DNA from: CBDIBC01 sp965276635
Lineage (GTDB): Bacteria > Actinomycetota > Acidimicrobiia > Acidimicrobiales > Palsa-688
DNA length: 64,000 nt
Direction of reading: 5' to 3'
NCBI GenBank assembly: GCA_965276635.1
Contig: CBDIBC010000002.1
Span: 1-64,000 of the forward strand
Positions 26,679-37,882 of the stretch are shown piece after piece. The stretch's first letter is position 1. Each line of letters begins with the position of its first letter. Made by a program: the position numbers and the translations under genes. The notes beneath the pieces were generated by a model that did not search any database, was not told the origin of the DNA, and saw only the letters and a list, made by a program, of their open reading frames with translations.

Positions 26679-28313
26679 TTAGCGGCCGGTCGTGAGCACC
26701 ACCCCGTCGGTGTCGAGGAGCACGGTGGCACCTGGCGGCGGAGCGGCGCGGAACGATTGATCGGAGTAAAAGGTGTAGGCGCGCGCCGTCGGGCCCGGAG
26801 TCGTGGCCGAGCGGCCGAAGTACTGGACCCACGAGGCCGGCGACACGCGGCTGGTGGTGCCGCGACGGTCCATCTCCAGGACGACTCCGGCAACCTGGGG
26901 CCACGCGTCGAAGTCGGCGATGGTGAACGAGACCGGCCGCCCGGTCGGGTCCTGCTGCTCGATGATCCGACTGAAGCGGGCCACCGCGACCTGCGGGGCG
27001 AGTGTGACACTGCGCACCGATTGCATGCGCAGGTCCGAGCGCAGCACCAGGCCGGTGCCGACGACAGCCACGACGATGCCCAGGGCCGGGACGGCAACGG
27101 CGACCGGCGCCGGCCAGGCTCGGCGCCGAGCCCCGGTCGGGGGTGGCGCGCTTGTCGCCGCGTCGGCGGCGACGCCGGCCGCCGAGTCGGGCACGTGGCC
27201 GACGGCGGCGACGATCAGACCCACCAGGCTCAGCACAGGTGCGGTCGACATCCAGGTGGCGAAGTAGGCGTTGACCCCGCCGGCGGCGCGGGTCAGGCTG
27301 GCCAGGCCGAGGACTGCGATGGCCACCCCCGTACCGGTGATGGCCCCGGCCAGGCTGCTGGCGCGCCGCCGGGCGACGAGCAGGGTCGTCAGCCAGCAGA
27401 CCACCAGCAGGGCGGCGGTGGCGGCCAGCTCCCATCTCGGGCGGGTGAGCACGTTCACGTAGTCGCGGTTGCCGAACGGGACGATGGCCAAGGCGTTGGC
27501 GCCGGCCTTCAGCGCCTGGGCGAACGTCGGGAACGGATGCGAGGCGGTGTAGAAATCCCACAGGCGAGTGATGTTGTTCGGATGATCGCGCCCGATCTCC
27601 ACGGCGGGTGCCACCCAGATGGCCACCAAGGCCACGACCCCGATGAGCGGGCCCCTGGCGAACCGGTCGCCGGCGAACAGGCGCCGTCGGCGCCCGGCCC
27701 GCACCACACCGACGAGGCCCGTCACAGCGATGAGCGCCACCGCGACGAGCGCCGTGGACAGGTGCGTCTGCGCCTCGTAGGAGGCCACGACGGCAGCCCA
27801 GATCCACGTGCCGCGCCGACCGACGATGGCGCCGGCGGCCAGGAGTCCCAGCAGCGCCATCGGCGCCACCACCTCGTAGGGGTTCCACGGCTCGCGCAAG
27901 GTGAACACCCGGACGCAGAGGCAGAAGACGTCCAGCGCGACGACTGTGCAGAGCGCGGCCGATGGGCCGGCCCATCGCCAGACGAGGACGGTGATCGCTA
28001 CCAGCGTCGCGCCGGAGATCACCATAGAACCCAGGTAGACGCCTGGTCCCGACCCGAGCAGCGCGACGAACGGGGCCAGCAGGTAGAACAGCGCCGGCCC
28101 CGGGTGGTGGAAGCCCTCCCGGCTGTACGGGCCGACCAGCTGGGTGAAGTCGGCGGCGCGCCGCGATGACAGCTCGATCAGCGCGGAGTCACCGTAGAGG
28201 TACCGGTGGGATCGCTCGGCCACGATCCGGATGACCTCGACCAGCGGGTAGAGCACGACCAAGGACACGGCCACCACACCGAGCACCCGCCGGTCCCTCG
28301 GCGCACCGTGCAT
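26679..28313 (-). CDS. Polytopic membrane protein, GT-C-like glycosyltransferase
   Basis: A 544-residue membrane protein with about eleven hydrophobic segments, among them VLGVVAVSLVVLYPLVEVI, PALFYLLAPFVALLGSGPGV, VVAPMALLGLLAAGAIVG, LVAVALIAVTGLVGVV, LIGVVALVAIWVAPAVEI and AVAVPALGIVVAVVGTGLVL. An acidic residue in the first extracytoplasmic loop (YGDSALIEL) followed by GFHHPGPALFYL matches the GT-C layout, where this Asp is the catalytic or metal site and the donor is a polyprenyl-phosphate sugar. A soluble domain of about 120 residues forms the C-terminus. It is first in a minus-strand operon with a GT4 enzyme. A decaprenyl-phosphate sugar from the dprE/ubiA genes at 33-37 kb is a possible donor (inference). 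Confidence 0.68.
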   Translation of the reverse strand: MHGAPRDRRVLGVVAVSLVVLYPLVEVIRIVAERSHRYLYGDSALIELSSRRAADFTQLVGPYSREGFHHPGPALFYLLAPFVALLGSGPGVYLGSMVISGATLVAITVLVWRWAGPSAALCTVVALDVFCLCVRVFTLREPWNPYEVVAPMALLGLLAAGAIVGRRGTWIWAAVVASYEAQTHLSTALVAVALIAVTGLVGVVRAGRRRRLFAGDRFARGPLIGVVALVAIWVAPAVEIGRDHPNNITRLWDFYTASHPFPTFAQALKAGANALAIVPFGNRDYVNVLTRPRWELAATAALLVVCWLTTLLVARRRASSLAGAITGTGVAIAVLGLASLTRAAGGVNAYFATWMSTAPVLSLVGLIVAAVGHVPDSAAGVAADAATSAPPPTGARRRAWPAPVAVAVPALGIVVAVVGTGLVLRSDLRMQSVRSVTLAPQVAVARFSRIIEQQDPTGRPVSFTIADFDAWPQVAGVVLEMDRRGTTSRVSPASWVQYFGRSATTPGPTARAYTFYSDQSFRAAPPPGATVLLDTDGVVLTTGR

Positions 28314-28444
28314 CGGGGAGATGATAGAGCGCCACGACCATTCGGATCAGGATGCAACCTACGTGATGGTGCCCGGGCGCCTGCTCGCCCGTCCCCTATG
28401 GTGACCCGGCGAACACGGGGTCATGACCGGCGAGGAGTCGACGG

Positions 28445-30544
28445 ATGCAGCTGCAGCGCAGGTTCGGCAAGGGTGTCGGGGCGGCCGCCGGCGTCGCGGG
28501 CGCGCTCGTCGCCACCTTTGCTGCGCCGGCGCCCGCGGGCGCCACCCCACACCAGGTGGCATCTGTCCAGATCGTCGTCAAGCTCCACGACCCCTCGCTG
28601 CGGGCCAGCTCGGTCCTGTCGGGACTTCCCGGCTCGACCCCCGGCCAGCTCCCCGGCTCCCGCTACGTCCTGCAGGTGCCGTCCGGTGAGACAGCCGGGT
28701 TGCTGACCCGGCTGCACGCAGACACCCGTGTGGCCTACGCCTCGGTCAGCCAGACGGTCCATGCCGCCACCACCCCGGACGACCCCTGCTACAGCAGCTC
28801 CTGCCAGGCCTACAACCATCCCGACAGCATCAGTGGGCTGGCGGGCACCAACCTGGTGGCGGCCAGCCAGACCGCCGACCTCGCCGAGGTCGGCGCCCCG
28901 GCGGCGTGGGCCATCACCCATGGCAGCAGCAACGTAATGGTGGCCGTGCTGGACTCGGGCGTCGACGCCAACCACCCCGACCTGGCCGGGAAGGTGACGG
29001 TCGGGCCCGTGATCTGCGCCCAGGACGACAGCCTCTGCCAGGGCGTCTCGGGCACCAACACCGACGACGCCGGCCATGGCACCCACGTGACCGGCACCAT
29101 CGTGGCGGCCACCGACAACGCCGTCGGCGTGGCCAGCCTCGGCTACGACACCCGCGCCGAGGTCTTCAAGGTGCTGGATCGGACCGGTGCGGGCACCACC
29201 ACGGATCTGGCCACCGGCATCTACGACGCGGTGAGCGCAGGTGCCCAGGTCATCAACATGTCGCTGTCCAACGACCCGTGCTCGGTCAGCCCGACCAACT
29301 GCGGGCCCGATCCGGACACCGAGGCCGCGGTCAGCTACGCGCAGAGTCGCGGCGTGGTGATCGTGGCCGCCGCCGGGAACGAGGTGCCCGGGTATTCCGC
29401 TTCGGACGAGCCGGTCTGGCCTGCGTCCTACGAAGGGGTGCTGGCCGTCGCCGCCACCGACAACAGCGGCACGGTCGCCGGCTTCTCCGAGTACGGCGAC
29501 GCGGCCAACATCGCCGCCCCCGGCGTGGACATCGTCTCGACCTATACCAGCCCCCAGGGCGTGGCCACCGACCAGGCCAACTACGCCACGCTCGACGGTA
29601 CGTCCATGTCGACCCCGCACGTGGCTGCCGCCGCCGCCCTGATCCGGGCTGTGAACCCGGGTCTGAGCGGCCCACAGGTCGTCACCGCCCTGGAGGACAG
29701 CGCCAGCCCCGTGTCCGCCAACGGTCCCCAGATCGCCGGTGGCGAGCTGAACGCTCCCGCCGCCCTGCTGGCGGCGACCAACCCGGCGCTGCCCGTCGAC
29801 GGCTACCGCATGGTCGGCACCGACGGAAGTGTGTACGCCTTCGGCGCCGACCCCTATGCCGGTGACCCCTCGGGCGTCCGGCTGGCGCACCCGGTCGTCG
29901 GCGCCGGGTCCAGGTCCGACGGCGAGGGGTACTGGTTGGCGGCGTCTGATGGTGGGATCTTCTCGTATGGTGACGCCGCGTTCTTTGGTTCGACGGGGAA
30001 TGTGCGGTTGACGAGGCCGATCGTGGGGATGGCGGCGACGCCGGATGGTCGGGGGTATTGGTTGGTGGCGTCTGATGGTGGGATCTTCTCGTTCGGTGAC
30101 GCCGCGTTCTTTGGTTCGACGGGGAATGTGCGGTTGACGAGGCCGATCGTGGGGATGGCGGCGACGCCGGATGGTCGGGGGTATTGGTTGGTGGCGTCTG
30201 ATGGTGGGATCTTCTCGTTCGGTGACGCCGCGTTCTTTGGTTCGACGGGGAATGTGCGGTTGACGAGGCCGATCGTGGGGATGGCGGCGACGCCGGATGG
30301 TCGGGGGTATTGGTTGGTGGCGTCTGATGGTGGGATCTTCTCGTTCGGTGACGCCGCGTTCTTCGGTTCGACGGGGAACGTGCGCCTCGACCAGCCGATC
30401 GTCGGGATGCAGGCAGCACCGACGGGCAGGGGGTACCTCCTCATCGCCGCCGACGGTGGGGCGTTCACTTTCGGGTCCGTGCACTTCCAGGGGTCCCTGG
30501 GCGGCGTTCCCCTCCCGGCGCCCATCATCGCCATCACGGGCTAG
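28445..30544 (+). CDS. Secreted subtilisin-like serine protease (S8) with six C-terminal GYWLVASDGG repeats
   Basis: A 699-residue exported protein. The signal peptide spans about 1-34 (VGAAAGVAGALVATFAAPAP). An I9-like inhibitory propeptide follows at about 40-107. The catalytic domain has D170 (AVLDSGVDANHPDL), H211 (DAGHGTHVTGTI), oxyanion N312 (AAAGNEVPG) and S387 (LDGTSMSTPHVAAA), so it is complete. From residue about 455 there are six 42-residue repeats: the first (GYRMVGTDGS) and last (GYLLIAADGG) are diverged, and repeats 2-5 are almost identical in both protein and DNA. ATG 28445 follows GAGGAG at 28432-28437. The LytB/SpoIID repeat protein starts 62 bp downstream. A role in processing or shedding surface proteins is plausible (inference). 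Confidence 0.88.
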   Translation: MQLQRRFGKGVGAAAGVAGALVATFAAPAPAGATPHQVASVQIVVKLHDPSLRASSVLSGLPGSTPGQLPGSRYVLQVPSGETAGLLTRLHADTRVAYASVSQTVHAATTPDDPCYSSSCQAYNHPDSISGLAGTNLVAASQTADLAEVGAPAAWAITHGSSNVMVAVLDSGVDANHPDLAGKVTVGPVICAQDDSLCQGVSGTNTDDAGHGTHVTGTIVAATDNAVGVASLGYDTRAEVFKVLDRTGAGTTTDLATGIYDAVSAGAQVINMSLSNDPCSVSPTNCGPDPDTEAAVSYAQSRGVVIVAAAGNEVPGYSASDEPVWPASYEGVLAVAATDNSGTVAGFSEYGDAANIAAPGVDIVSTYTSPQGVATDQANYATLDGTSMSTPHVAAAAALIRAVNPGLSGPQVVTALEDSASPVSANGPQIAGGELNAPAALLAATNPALPVDGYRMVGTDGSVYAFGADPYAGDPSGVRLAHPVVGAGSRSDGEGYWLAASDGGIFSYGDAAFFGSTGNVRLTRPIVGMAATPDGRGYWLVASDGGIFSFGDAAFFGSTGNVRLTRPIVGMAATPDGRGYWLVASDGGIFSFGDAAFFGSTGNVRLTRPIVGMAATPDGRGYWLVASDGGIFSFGDAAFFGSTGNVRLDQPIVGMQAAPTGRGYLLIAADGGAFTFGSVHFQGSLGGVPLPAPIIAITG
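29945..30383 (+). repeat. Tandem DNA repeat, 126-bp period, inside the protease gene
   Basis: Four consecutive units begin at 29945, 30071, 30197 and 30323, each with TCTGATGGTGGGATCTTCTC. The units encode 42 residues each and are nearly identical even at third positions. They use TTG, TCT, GAT, GGT and GGG codons, unlike the C-ending codons of the rest of the gene. The last unit breaks down at about 30361, where C-ending codons return. Recent unit amplification or gene conversion explains the identity. Confidence 0.93.
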
Positions 30545-30606
30545 CGCTGCCCAATCGCTCGGGTGGCGCGGTTCAGGACGAATGCGCGCTGGTCGATAGG
30601 TATGGC

Positions 30607-32529
30607 GTGCGTCGTTCCCTGCTGAGCCTGTTCGCCCTGGCCCTGGCCGCCGGTTCCCTCCTCGGGGCCGGATCACCGGCATCGGCCGCGGCGCCGACGA
30701 CGATCACCCTCACGGGGCACGGGTTCGGCCACGGCCGGGGCATGGGCCAGTACGGAGCGTACGGCTATGCACAGTCCGGCTGGAGCTGGCAGCAGATCGT
30801 CGGCCACTACTACGGGGGCACGAGCGTCTCGACGGTCGACGGAAACCGGCCCATCATCGTCCACCTGAACGAGCTGGACGGTGCGACCACGACCGTCCGT
30901 GACGCCAGCGGCGGCACGGTGACCGCCACCTGGCCGGGTGGCTCGCACACCAGCAGCCAGCTGACCGTCACCCGCAACGGCGCAGGACTGGCCGTCTCGG
31001 GCACCGCGGTCCCCGGCGACGTGACGCTCACCGCCGGCAGCCTGTTGAACGTGTCCCTCCCGTCGGGGTGGCGGAGCTACAACGGCACGTTCACCGTAAA
31101 GGCGGGCAGCGGCCAGACATGGAACACCGTCAGCCTCGAGCAGTACATCGCCGGCGTCGTGCCCGCCGAGTCGCCCGCCTCGTGGGGTGTGAACGGCCTC
31201 GCCGCCCTGGAGGCCCAAGCCGTCGCCGCCCGCTCGTACACCCTCGCCTATCTGGCCGGGGGTGGCAACAACGGCACCATCTGCGACTCCACGACCTGCC
31301 AGGTCTACAGCGGTGACCAGGACGCAGCCGGAAGCCCGACGCACTCGTCGTACACCACCTACTCGGACCAGGCCGAGCAGGCCACGGCCGGCCAGGTGCT
31401 GACCTGCAATGCCAACACCACCTGCGGGACGGCCGGTTCGGTGGCGTTGGCCGAGTACTCGTCCTCGACCGGTGGTTACAGCGCCGGGGGGCGGTTCCCG
31501 GCCGTGCCCGACGACGGCGATGCCACCCCGAGCAACCCCAACCACACCTGGACGGCCAGCGTCGCCGCCGCGACCGTCCAGGCCGCGTGGCCGGCCATCG
31601 GCAGCCTCACCGCCATCACGGTCACCCAACGCAACGGGCTCGGGGATCTCGGCGGGCGCGCCCAGACGGTGGTGGTCAGCGGGACAGCGACCTCGGTGAC
31701 CGTCACGGGCGATCAGGTGGCGGCGGCGCTCGGCCTCAAGTCCGACTGGTTCTCGGTGCCCAGCTTCGGGACGCCGAGCGGCGGCAACGACGGGTACTGG
31801 GTGGCGGCGAGCAACGGCGGGGTCAGCGCGTTCGGGGGTGCCGGCAGCTACGGCTCCGCAGCCGGCCAGCGGCTGAACGCACCGATCGTCGCCATGGCCT
31901 CGACCGCGGATCAGGCCGGCTACTGGCTGGTCGGGTCGGACGGCGGGATCTTCAGCTTCGGCGACGCCGTCTTCCATGGCTCGACCGGCAACATCCGCCT
32001 GGCCCGTCCCGTCATCGGCCTGGCGCCGACGGGCAGCGGAGGCGGCTACTGGCTCTTCGCCTCCGACGGCGGGGTGTTCACCTTCGGTGATGCCGCGTTC
32101 TTCGGCTCGACGGGCAACGTCCGCCTGGCCCGGCCCATCGCGGGGATGGCCAGCACCCCGAGCGGTCGGGGCTACTGGCTGGTGGCCGCCGACGGCGGGG
32201 TGTTCACCTTCGGTGATGCCGCCTTCTTCGGCTCGACGGGCAACGTCCGCCTGGCCCAGCCCATCGTCGGCCTGGTGCCCACCAGCGACGGTGGGGGCTA
32301 CACGCTCGTCGGGCGCGACGGGGGGATCTTCACCTTCGGCGACGCCGGTTTCGTCGGATCGCTGCCCGGCCGGGGTGTCCGCGACACGGTCGCCTCGGTG
32401 GCGCCGACCGCGGACGGGCGAGGCTACCTGGAGCTGGCGACGAGCGGCCGTGTCTACGGGTTCGGCGATGCGCCGTACTTCGGCGACGCGGCCGCCGGTG
32501 CTGTGTCCGTCATCGCTCACCGCAGCTGA
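30607..32529 (+). CDS. Secreted SpoIID/LytB-domain protein with six C-terminal GYWLVASDGG repeats
   Basis: A 640-residue exported protein. The signal peptide is about 1-28 (LSLFALALAAGSLLGAGSPA). Residues about 32-385 match the SpoIID/LytB domain: the opening GHGFGHGRGMGQYGAYGYAQ, then LEQYIAGVVPAESPASWG, LEAQAVAARSYTLAYL, CDSTTCQVYSG and YSSSTGGYSAGG. SpoIID is a lytic transglycosylase acting on denuded glycan strands in sporulating bacteria, and related domains occur in many non-sporulating actinobacteria. The Glu in VPAESPASWG is the likely catalytic acid. Residues about 395-640 hold six 42-residue repeats (GYWVAASNGG, GYWLVGSDGG, GYWLFASDGG, GYWLVAADGG, GYTLVGRDGG, GYLELATSGR). GTG 30607 gives a clean signal peptide. 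The gene ends 14 bp before the convergent gmd. Confidence 0.87.
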   Translation: MRRSLLSLFALALAAGSLLGAGSPASAAAPTTITLTGHGFGHGRGMGQYGAYGYAQSGWSWQQIVGHYYGGTSVSTVDGNRPIIVHLNELDGATTTVRDASGGTVTATWPGGSHTSSQLTVTRNGAGLAVSGTAVPGDVTLTAGSLLNVSLPSGWRSYNGTFTVKAGSGQTWNTVSLEQYIAGVVPAESPASWGVNGLAALEAQAVAARSYTLAYLAGGGNNGTICDSTTCQVYSGDQDAAGSPTHSSYTTYSDQAEQATAGQVLTCNANTTCGTAGSVALAEYSSSTGGYSAGGRFPAVPDDGDATPSNPNHTWTASVAAATVQAAWPAIGSLTAITVTQRNGLGDLGGRAQTVVVSGTATSVTVTGDQVAAALGLKSDWFSVPSFGTPSGGNDGYWVAASNGGVSAFGGAGSYGSAAGQRLNAPIVAMASTADQAGYWLVGSDGGIFSFGDAVFHGSTGNIRLARPVIGLAPTGSGGGYWLFASDGGVFTFGDAAFFGSTGNVRLARPIAGMASTPSGRGYWLVAADGGVFTFGDAAFFGSTGNVRLAQPIVGLVPTSDGGGYTLVGRDGGIFTFGDAGFVGSLPGRGVRDTVASVAPTADGRGYLELATSGRVYGFGDAPYFGDAAAGAVSVIAHRS

Positions 32530-32543
32530 GCGACGGCGCCGCT

Positions 32544-34890
<2,347 letters not shown>

Positions 34891-34925
34891 GACAGACCTC
34901 CGGTCGGGCCGCGGCGCAGCGCCAT

Positions 34926-36323
34926 CTATCGACCTCCTTGTATGAGTGGCAGGCGCCGGGACAGATCGGATTGCAGGACCCGCCCCGGGTCGGCCCGGTC
35001 CCGGACGGCGCGCCACGCCGGCAGCTGCGGATACATGACCTCGAGCAGCTCGGGGCGCAGTCGGGAGTCCTTGGACAGGTACACCCGGCCGCCGGCTTGC
35101 ACCACCAGCTCGTCGAGGTGGTCGAGCAGGGGGCCGAGGACATCGCCGCCGGCCGGGATGTCGAGGGCCAGGGTCCATCCGGGCCGAGGGAACGAGAGCG
35201 GGCCGGGGTCAGCGGGTCCGAACCGCTTCAGAACGGCGAGGAACGAGGCGCACCTGGCTGCGCTGAGCGCTTCCACGACGCAACGGACCGTCTCCTCGGC
35301 GCCATCGGGGACGACCATCTGGTACTGCAGGAAGCCTCGCCGACCGTAGATGCGGTTCCAGTCCGCCACCAGGTCGAGGGGATGGAAGAAGAAGCTGGCC
35401 GGCACCAGGTGGCCCTCGGCGTGGCGAGGCGCCTTGCGGTACCACAGCTCGTTGAACGCGGCGATGCTGCGCCGGTTCAGCAGCCCGGAGGGGACCCATG
35501 GCGGCGCCGATGCCCGGGTGCTGGACCGGAAGCGCAGGGCGCGCTCACTGCTGCGCTGATCGGCCGGGAGCTCGTCGCGCCGGGCATGGTCGCCCAGCTC
35601 CAGGATGGAGCGGCCGAGCGACCGCCCCCGAGCCAGGCAGTCGATCCACGCCACCGAATAGCGGTAGTCGCCGTCCGACTGCAGCATCCGGGCCATCAGG
35701 GTGTCGAGGTCGGCCAGGCGTTCACTGTCGACGCGCATCATCGACGTCTCGACGGGCAGCAGGCGGACGGTCGCCTCCAAGACCACGCCGGTGAGCCCCA
35801 TGCCTCCTGTCGTGGCCCAGAAGAGATCGGGGTCCTCGGTGGGTGAGACCGTCACCGTGCCCAGCCCGGGCGTGTCGAGCACCATCGAGTCGACGTGGCT
35901 GGCGAAGGCGCCGTCGCGGTGGTGGTTCTTGCCGTGGATGTCCGAGGCGATGGCTCCGCCGACGGTCACCCGTCGGGTGCCGGGGCTCACCGCGGGCCAC
36001 AGCCCGAGCGGGAGCAGCGTCTGCATCAGCCATTCCAAGCTGACACCGGCCTGCACTCGGGCCCACCCGGCGCGGACGTCGAGGTCGAGCAGCTGATCGA
36101 GGCCGGTCATGTCGATGACCCGGCCGCCGGCATTCTGGGCGGCGTCGCCGTAGCTGCGGCCGAGGCCCCGGGCGATCACCCCTCGTGGTCCCGCCCCTTT
36201 GACCGCCGTCTCTGCCTCGTCGGCCGAACCGGGAGCCACCACGTCCGCAGCCGTCGGCGACGTCCGGCCCCAACCGGTCAACAGGCGGCGAGTACCCGCC
36301 GGTCCCGCGGTCTCAGCTGGCAT
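34926..36323 (-). CDS. dprE1: Decaprenylphosphoryl-ribose 2'-oxidase DprE1 (FAD enzyme) with Ala at the benzothiazinone-site cysteine
   Basis: A 465-residue FAD-dependent oxidase of the VAO/PCMH fold, against 461 residues in M. tuberculosis. FAD-binding segments: [36 protein letters not shown] with H130 matching the mycobacterial His132, and [19 protein letters not shown]. The substrate-side block contains [14 protein letters not shown] and the active-site lysine K418 in [11 protein letters not shown]. The M. tuberculosis sequence at this point is GWNVCVDFP, where Cys387 is the covalent target of benzothiazinones; here A386 takes its place. The start ATG 36323 overlaps the UbiA-type gene stop by 11 bp. 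Together with dprE2 it epimerises the ribose lipid to the arabinose lipid on the periplasmic face. Confidence 0.9.
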   Translation of the reverse strand: MPAETAGPAGTRRLLTGWGRTSPTAADVVAPGSADEAETAVKGAGPRGVIARGLGRSYGDAAQNAGGRVIDMTGLDQLLDLDVRAGWARVQAGVSLEWLMQTLLPLGLWPAVSPGTRRVTVGGAIASDIHGKNHHRDGAFASHVDSMVLDTPGLGTVTVSPTEDPDLFWATTGGMGLTGVVLEATVRLLPVETSMMRVDSERLADLDTLMARMLQSDGDYRYSVAWIDCLARGRSLGRSILELGDHARRDELPADQRSSERALRFRSSTRASAPPWVPSGLLNRRSIAAFNELWYRKAPRHAEGHLVPASFFFHPLDLVADWNRIYGRRGFLQYQMVVPDGAEETVRCVVEALSAARCASFLAVLKRFGPADPGPLSFPRPGWTLALDIPAGGDVLGPLLDHLDELVVQAGGRVYLSKDSRLRPELLEVMYPQLPAWRAVRDRADPGRVLQSDLSRRLPLIQGGR

Positions 36324-37251
36324 ACACGCCGAGGGCGAACAGCACGGCCCACACCCCGCCCAGGAGCTGCAGCGAGCGGTCGGTCAGCACCAGCTCCTCC
36401 GGCTTGGCTCCCTGCCCGCTCTCCACCAGGAACGTGTAGCGGAGCAGGGCGACGATGATCGGGACGATCGACAGCTGGTACCAGATGGGGTCGGCATGGT
36501 GGGTCAGGGCCGTCTGCAGGCTGAACGCCCACAGCGAGTAGGCCACGATGGCGCCAGAGGCCGAGATGCCCAGCACCGTCCGCAGGAACGTCGAGCTGTA
36601 GGCAGCCAGGGTGGCGCGGTGGGCGGCGCGCCCGTCGCCCAGCTCGGCCTGCTCGGCCACCCGCTTCCCGGTGACCATCAGCAGGCTCCCGAACGTGAAG
36701 ACGATGAGGAACCACTGCGAGATGGGGACCTGGTCCGCCACCCCGCCGGCAATGGCTCGCAGCACGAACCCGCCGGCCACCAGGGCCAGGTCGTAGATCG
36801 GCACGTGCTTGAGCCAGAAGGAGTAAGCGAACTGGACGGCGACGTAGATGGCCATCACCACCACCAGGCGCCAGGTGATGGCGGCGGACGCGGCCACGCC
36901 CACCACGAGCAGGGCGACGCCGATGGGCACGCCGACCTTCGGGCTGAACACCCCCGATGCCATGGGCCGGTGGCGCTTGGTGGGGTGCTGGCGATCAGCG
37001 TCGACGTCCAACGCGTCGTTGAGGAAGTAGGTGCCTGCGGCCACCACGCAGAACAGCACGAAGGTCACCAGCGATCGCAGCAGGGGACCGCCGTGGGTCA
37101 GCACCCCCGCCGCGCCCGGCGCGGCGAAGACCAGGACGTTCTTCGTCCACTGCTTGGGGCGGGCCGTGCGCAACAGGCCGGCGGCGAGCGACCGGGTCGG
37201 CTCCCGCGGCGCGTCGTGGCTGCGGCGGGAGGAGGGGAGGACCTTGCTCAC
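36313..37251 (-). CDS. ubiA: Decaprenyl-phosphate phosphoribosyltransferase (UbiA family)
   Basis: A 312-residue polytopic prenyltransferase homologous to mycobacterial Rv3806c, which joins PRPP to decaprenyl phosphate, the first committed step of DPA synthesis. The first Asp-rich motif [19 protein letters not shown] spans residues 78-96 (consensus NDxxDxxxDxxHPxKxxRP). The second region is [21 protein letters not shown]. About nine helices are visible, for example [20 protein letters not shown] and [20 protein letters not shown] 37251 begins the frame. The gene order ubiA, dprE1, dprE2 on one strand, with overlapping ends, makes the assignment firm. It lies 59 bp downstream of the RmlC-like gene. 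Confidence 0.9.
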   Translation of the reverse strand: MSKVLPSSRRSHDAPREPTRSLAAGLLRTARPKQWTKNVLVFAAPGAAGVLTHGGPLLRSLVTFVLFCVVAAGTYFLNDALDVDADRQHPTKRHRPMASGVFSPKVGVPIGVALLVVGVAASAAITWRLVVVMAIYVAVQFAYSFWLKHVPIYDLALVAGGFVLRAIAGGVADQVPISQWFLIVFTFGSLLMVTGKRVAEQAELGDGRAAHRATLAAYSSTFLRTVLGISASGAIVAYSLWAFSLQTALTHHADPIWYQLSIVPIIVALLRYTFLVESGQGAKPEELVLTDRSLQLLGGVWAVLFALGVYAS

Positions 37252-37310
37252 AACCCCCTCAGGTTACCCGGAGCGCGATGCGCCCCCGGTGCACGCCGCC
37301 ACGGGGAGCC

Positions 37311-37865
37311 TCACCGCCGGAGGCCGTAGACCGGCGTGTGCGCCGGGGCCAGATCGGCCCGTTGCGGGTTGGCCTGGTCGCGAGCGGAGAGGGTGGGCGT
37401 CCCCTCGATGCCCCAGTCGCCGCCGATGTCGGGATCGTCCCAGGCCACGCCGAGCTCGTCGTCGGGGTTGTAGTAGTTGTCCACCAGGTAGGTCAGGGTC
37501 AGCTCGGTCAGGGTGGCGAAGCCGTGGGCGACGCCCGGGGGGATGAACACGCCGCGGCAGTTCTCCCCGCTGAGCGTCAGCATCTGGGTGGCTCCCGGGG
37601 TCGGCGAGCGCTCTCGAAGGTCGTGGAGGACCACGCGGGCGGTCCCCCTGGTCACCTGCCAGTAGTCGGCCTGGTGCAGGTGGTAGTGCAGGCCGACGAC
37701 GGCGCCGGCGGCCTTGTCGCTGCGGTTTCCCTGCACCATCTCCCGCCCCAACGGGAACCACGATCGCCGGTAGGTCTCGTAGAACCGGCCGCGGTCGTCG
37801 CCGTGGCCCTCCGGGTCCACGGTGAAGACGTCGGCGATGACCTCCGAGGGTTGCACATCTGCCAC
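37311..37865 (-). CDS. RmlC-like dTDP-4-keto-6-deoxy-sugar 3,5-epimerase
   Basis: A 184-residue cupin epimerase. The family blocks are DDRGRFYETYRRSWFP, GAVVGLHYHLHQADYWQVTRG with the catalytic His of GLHYH, NCRGVFIPPGVAHGFATL, and TYLVDNYYNPDDELGVAWDD with the proton-relay Tyr. Residues match RmlC, but the usual NHS.S..G.LRG block reads GNRSDKAAGAVVG, so it may act on another dTDP- or GDP-sugar. It probably supplies a rhamnose-type donor with genes elsewhere. The GTG start at 37865 gives VADVQPSEVIADV; a second GTG at 37856 is possible. It lies 17 bp downstream of the CrtO-like gene. Confidence 0.8.
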   Translation of the reverse strand: MADVQPSEVIADVFTVDPEGHGDDRGRFYETYRRSWFPLGREMVQGNRSDKAAGAVVGLHYHLHQADYWQVTRGTARVVLHDLRERSPTPGATQMLTLSGENCRGVFIPPGVAHGFATLTELTLTYLVDNYYNPDDELGVAWDDPDIGGDWGIEGTPTLSARDQANPQRADLAPAHTPVYGLRR

Positions 37866-37882
37866 GGCCCTACCCTAACGGT

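Noticed and set aside
26757..28169. A 470-codon plus-strand frame opposite the GT-C-like membrane gene
   Set aside because: It has His/Asp/Gly-rich composition typical of GC-rich antisense frames; the minus strand encodes clear membrane helices.
29945..30383. Regular repeats that might be a CRISPR array
   Set aside because: Units are directly adjacent with no unique spacers, and they encode a protein repeat in frame.
28421..30682. A 753-codon open frame on the minus strand opposite the protease gene, with repeated RRTKERG/REDPTIRRHQP blocks
   Set aside because: It is the antisense image of the 126-bp tandem repeats and GC-rich codons. It has no start context, and the plus strand has a complete protease with signal peptide and catalytic triad.
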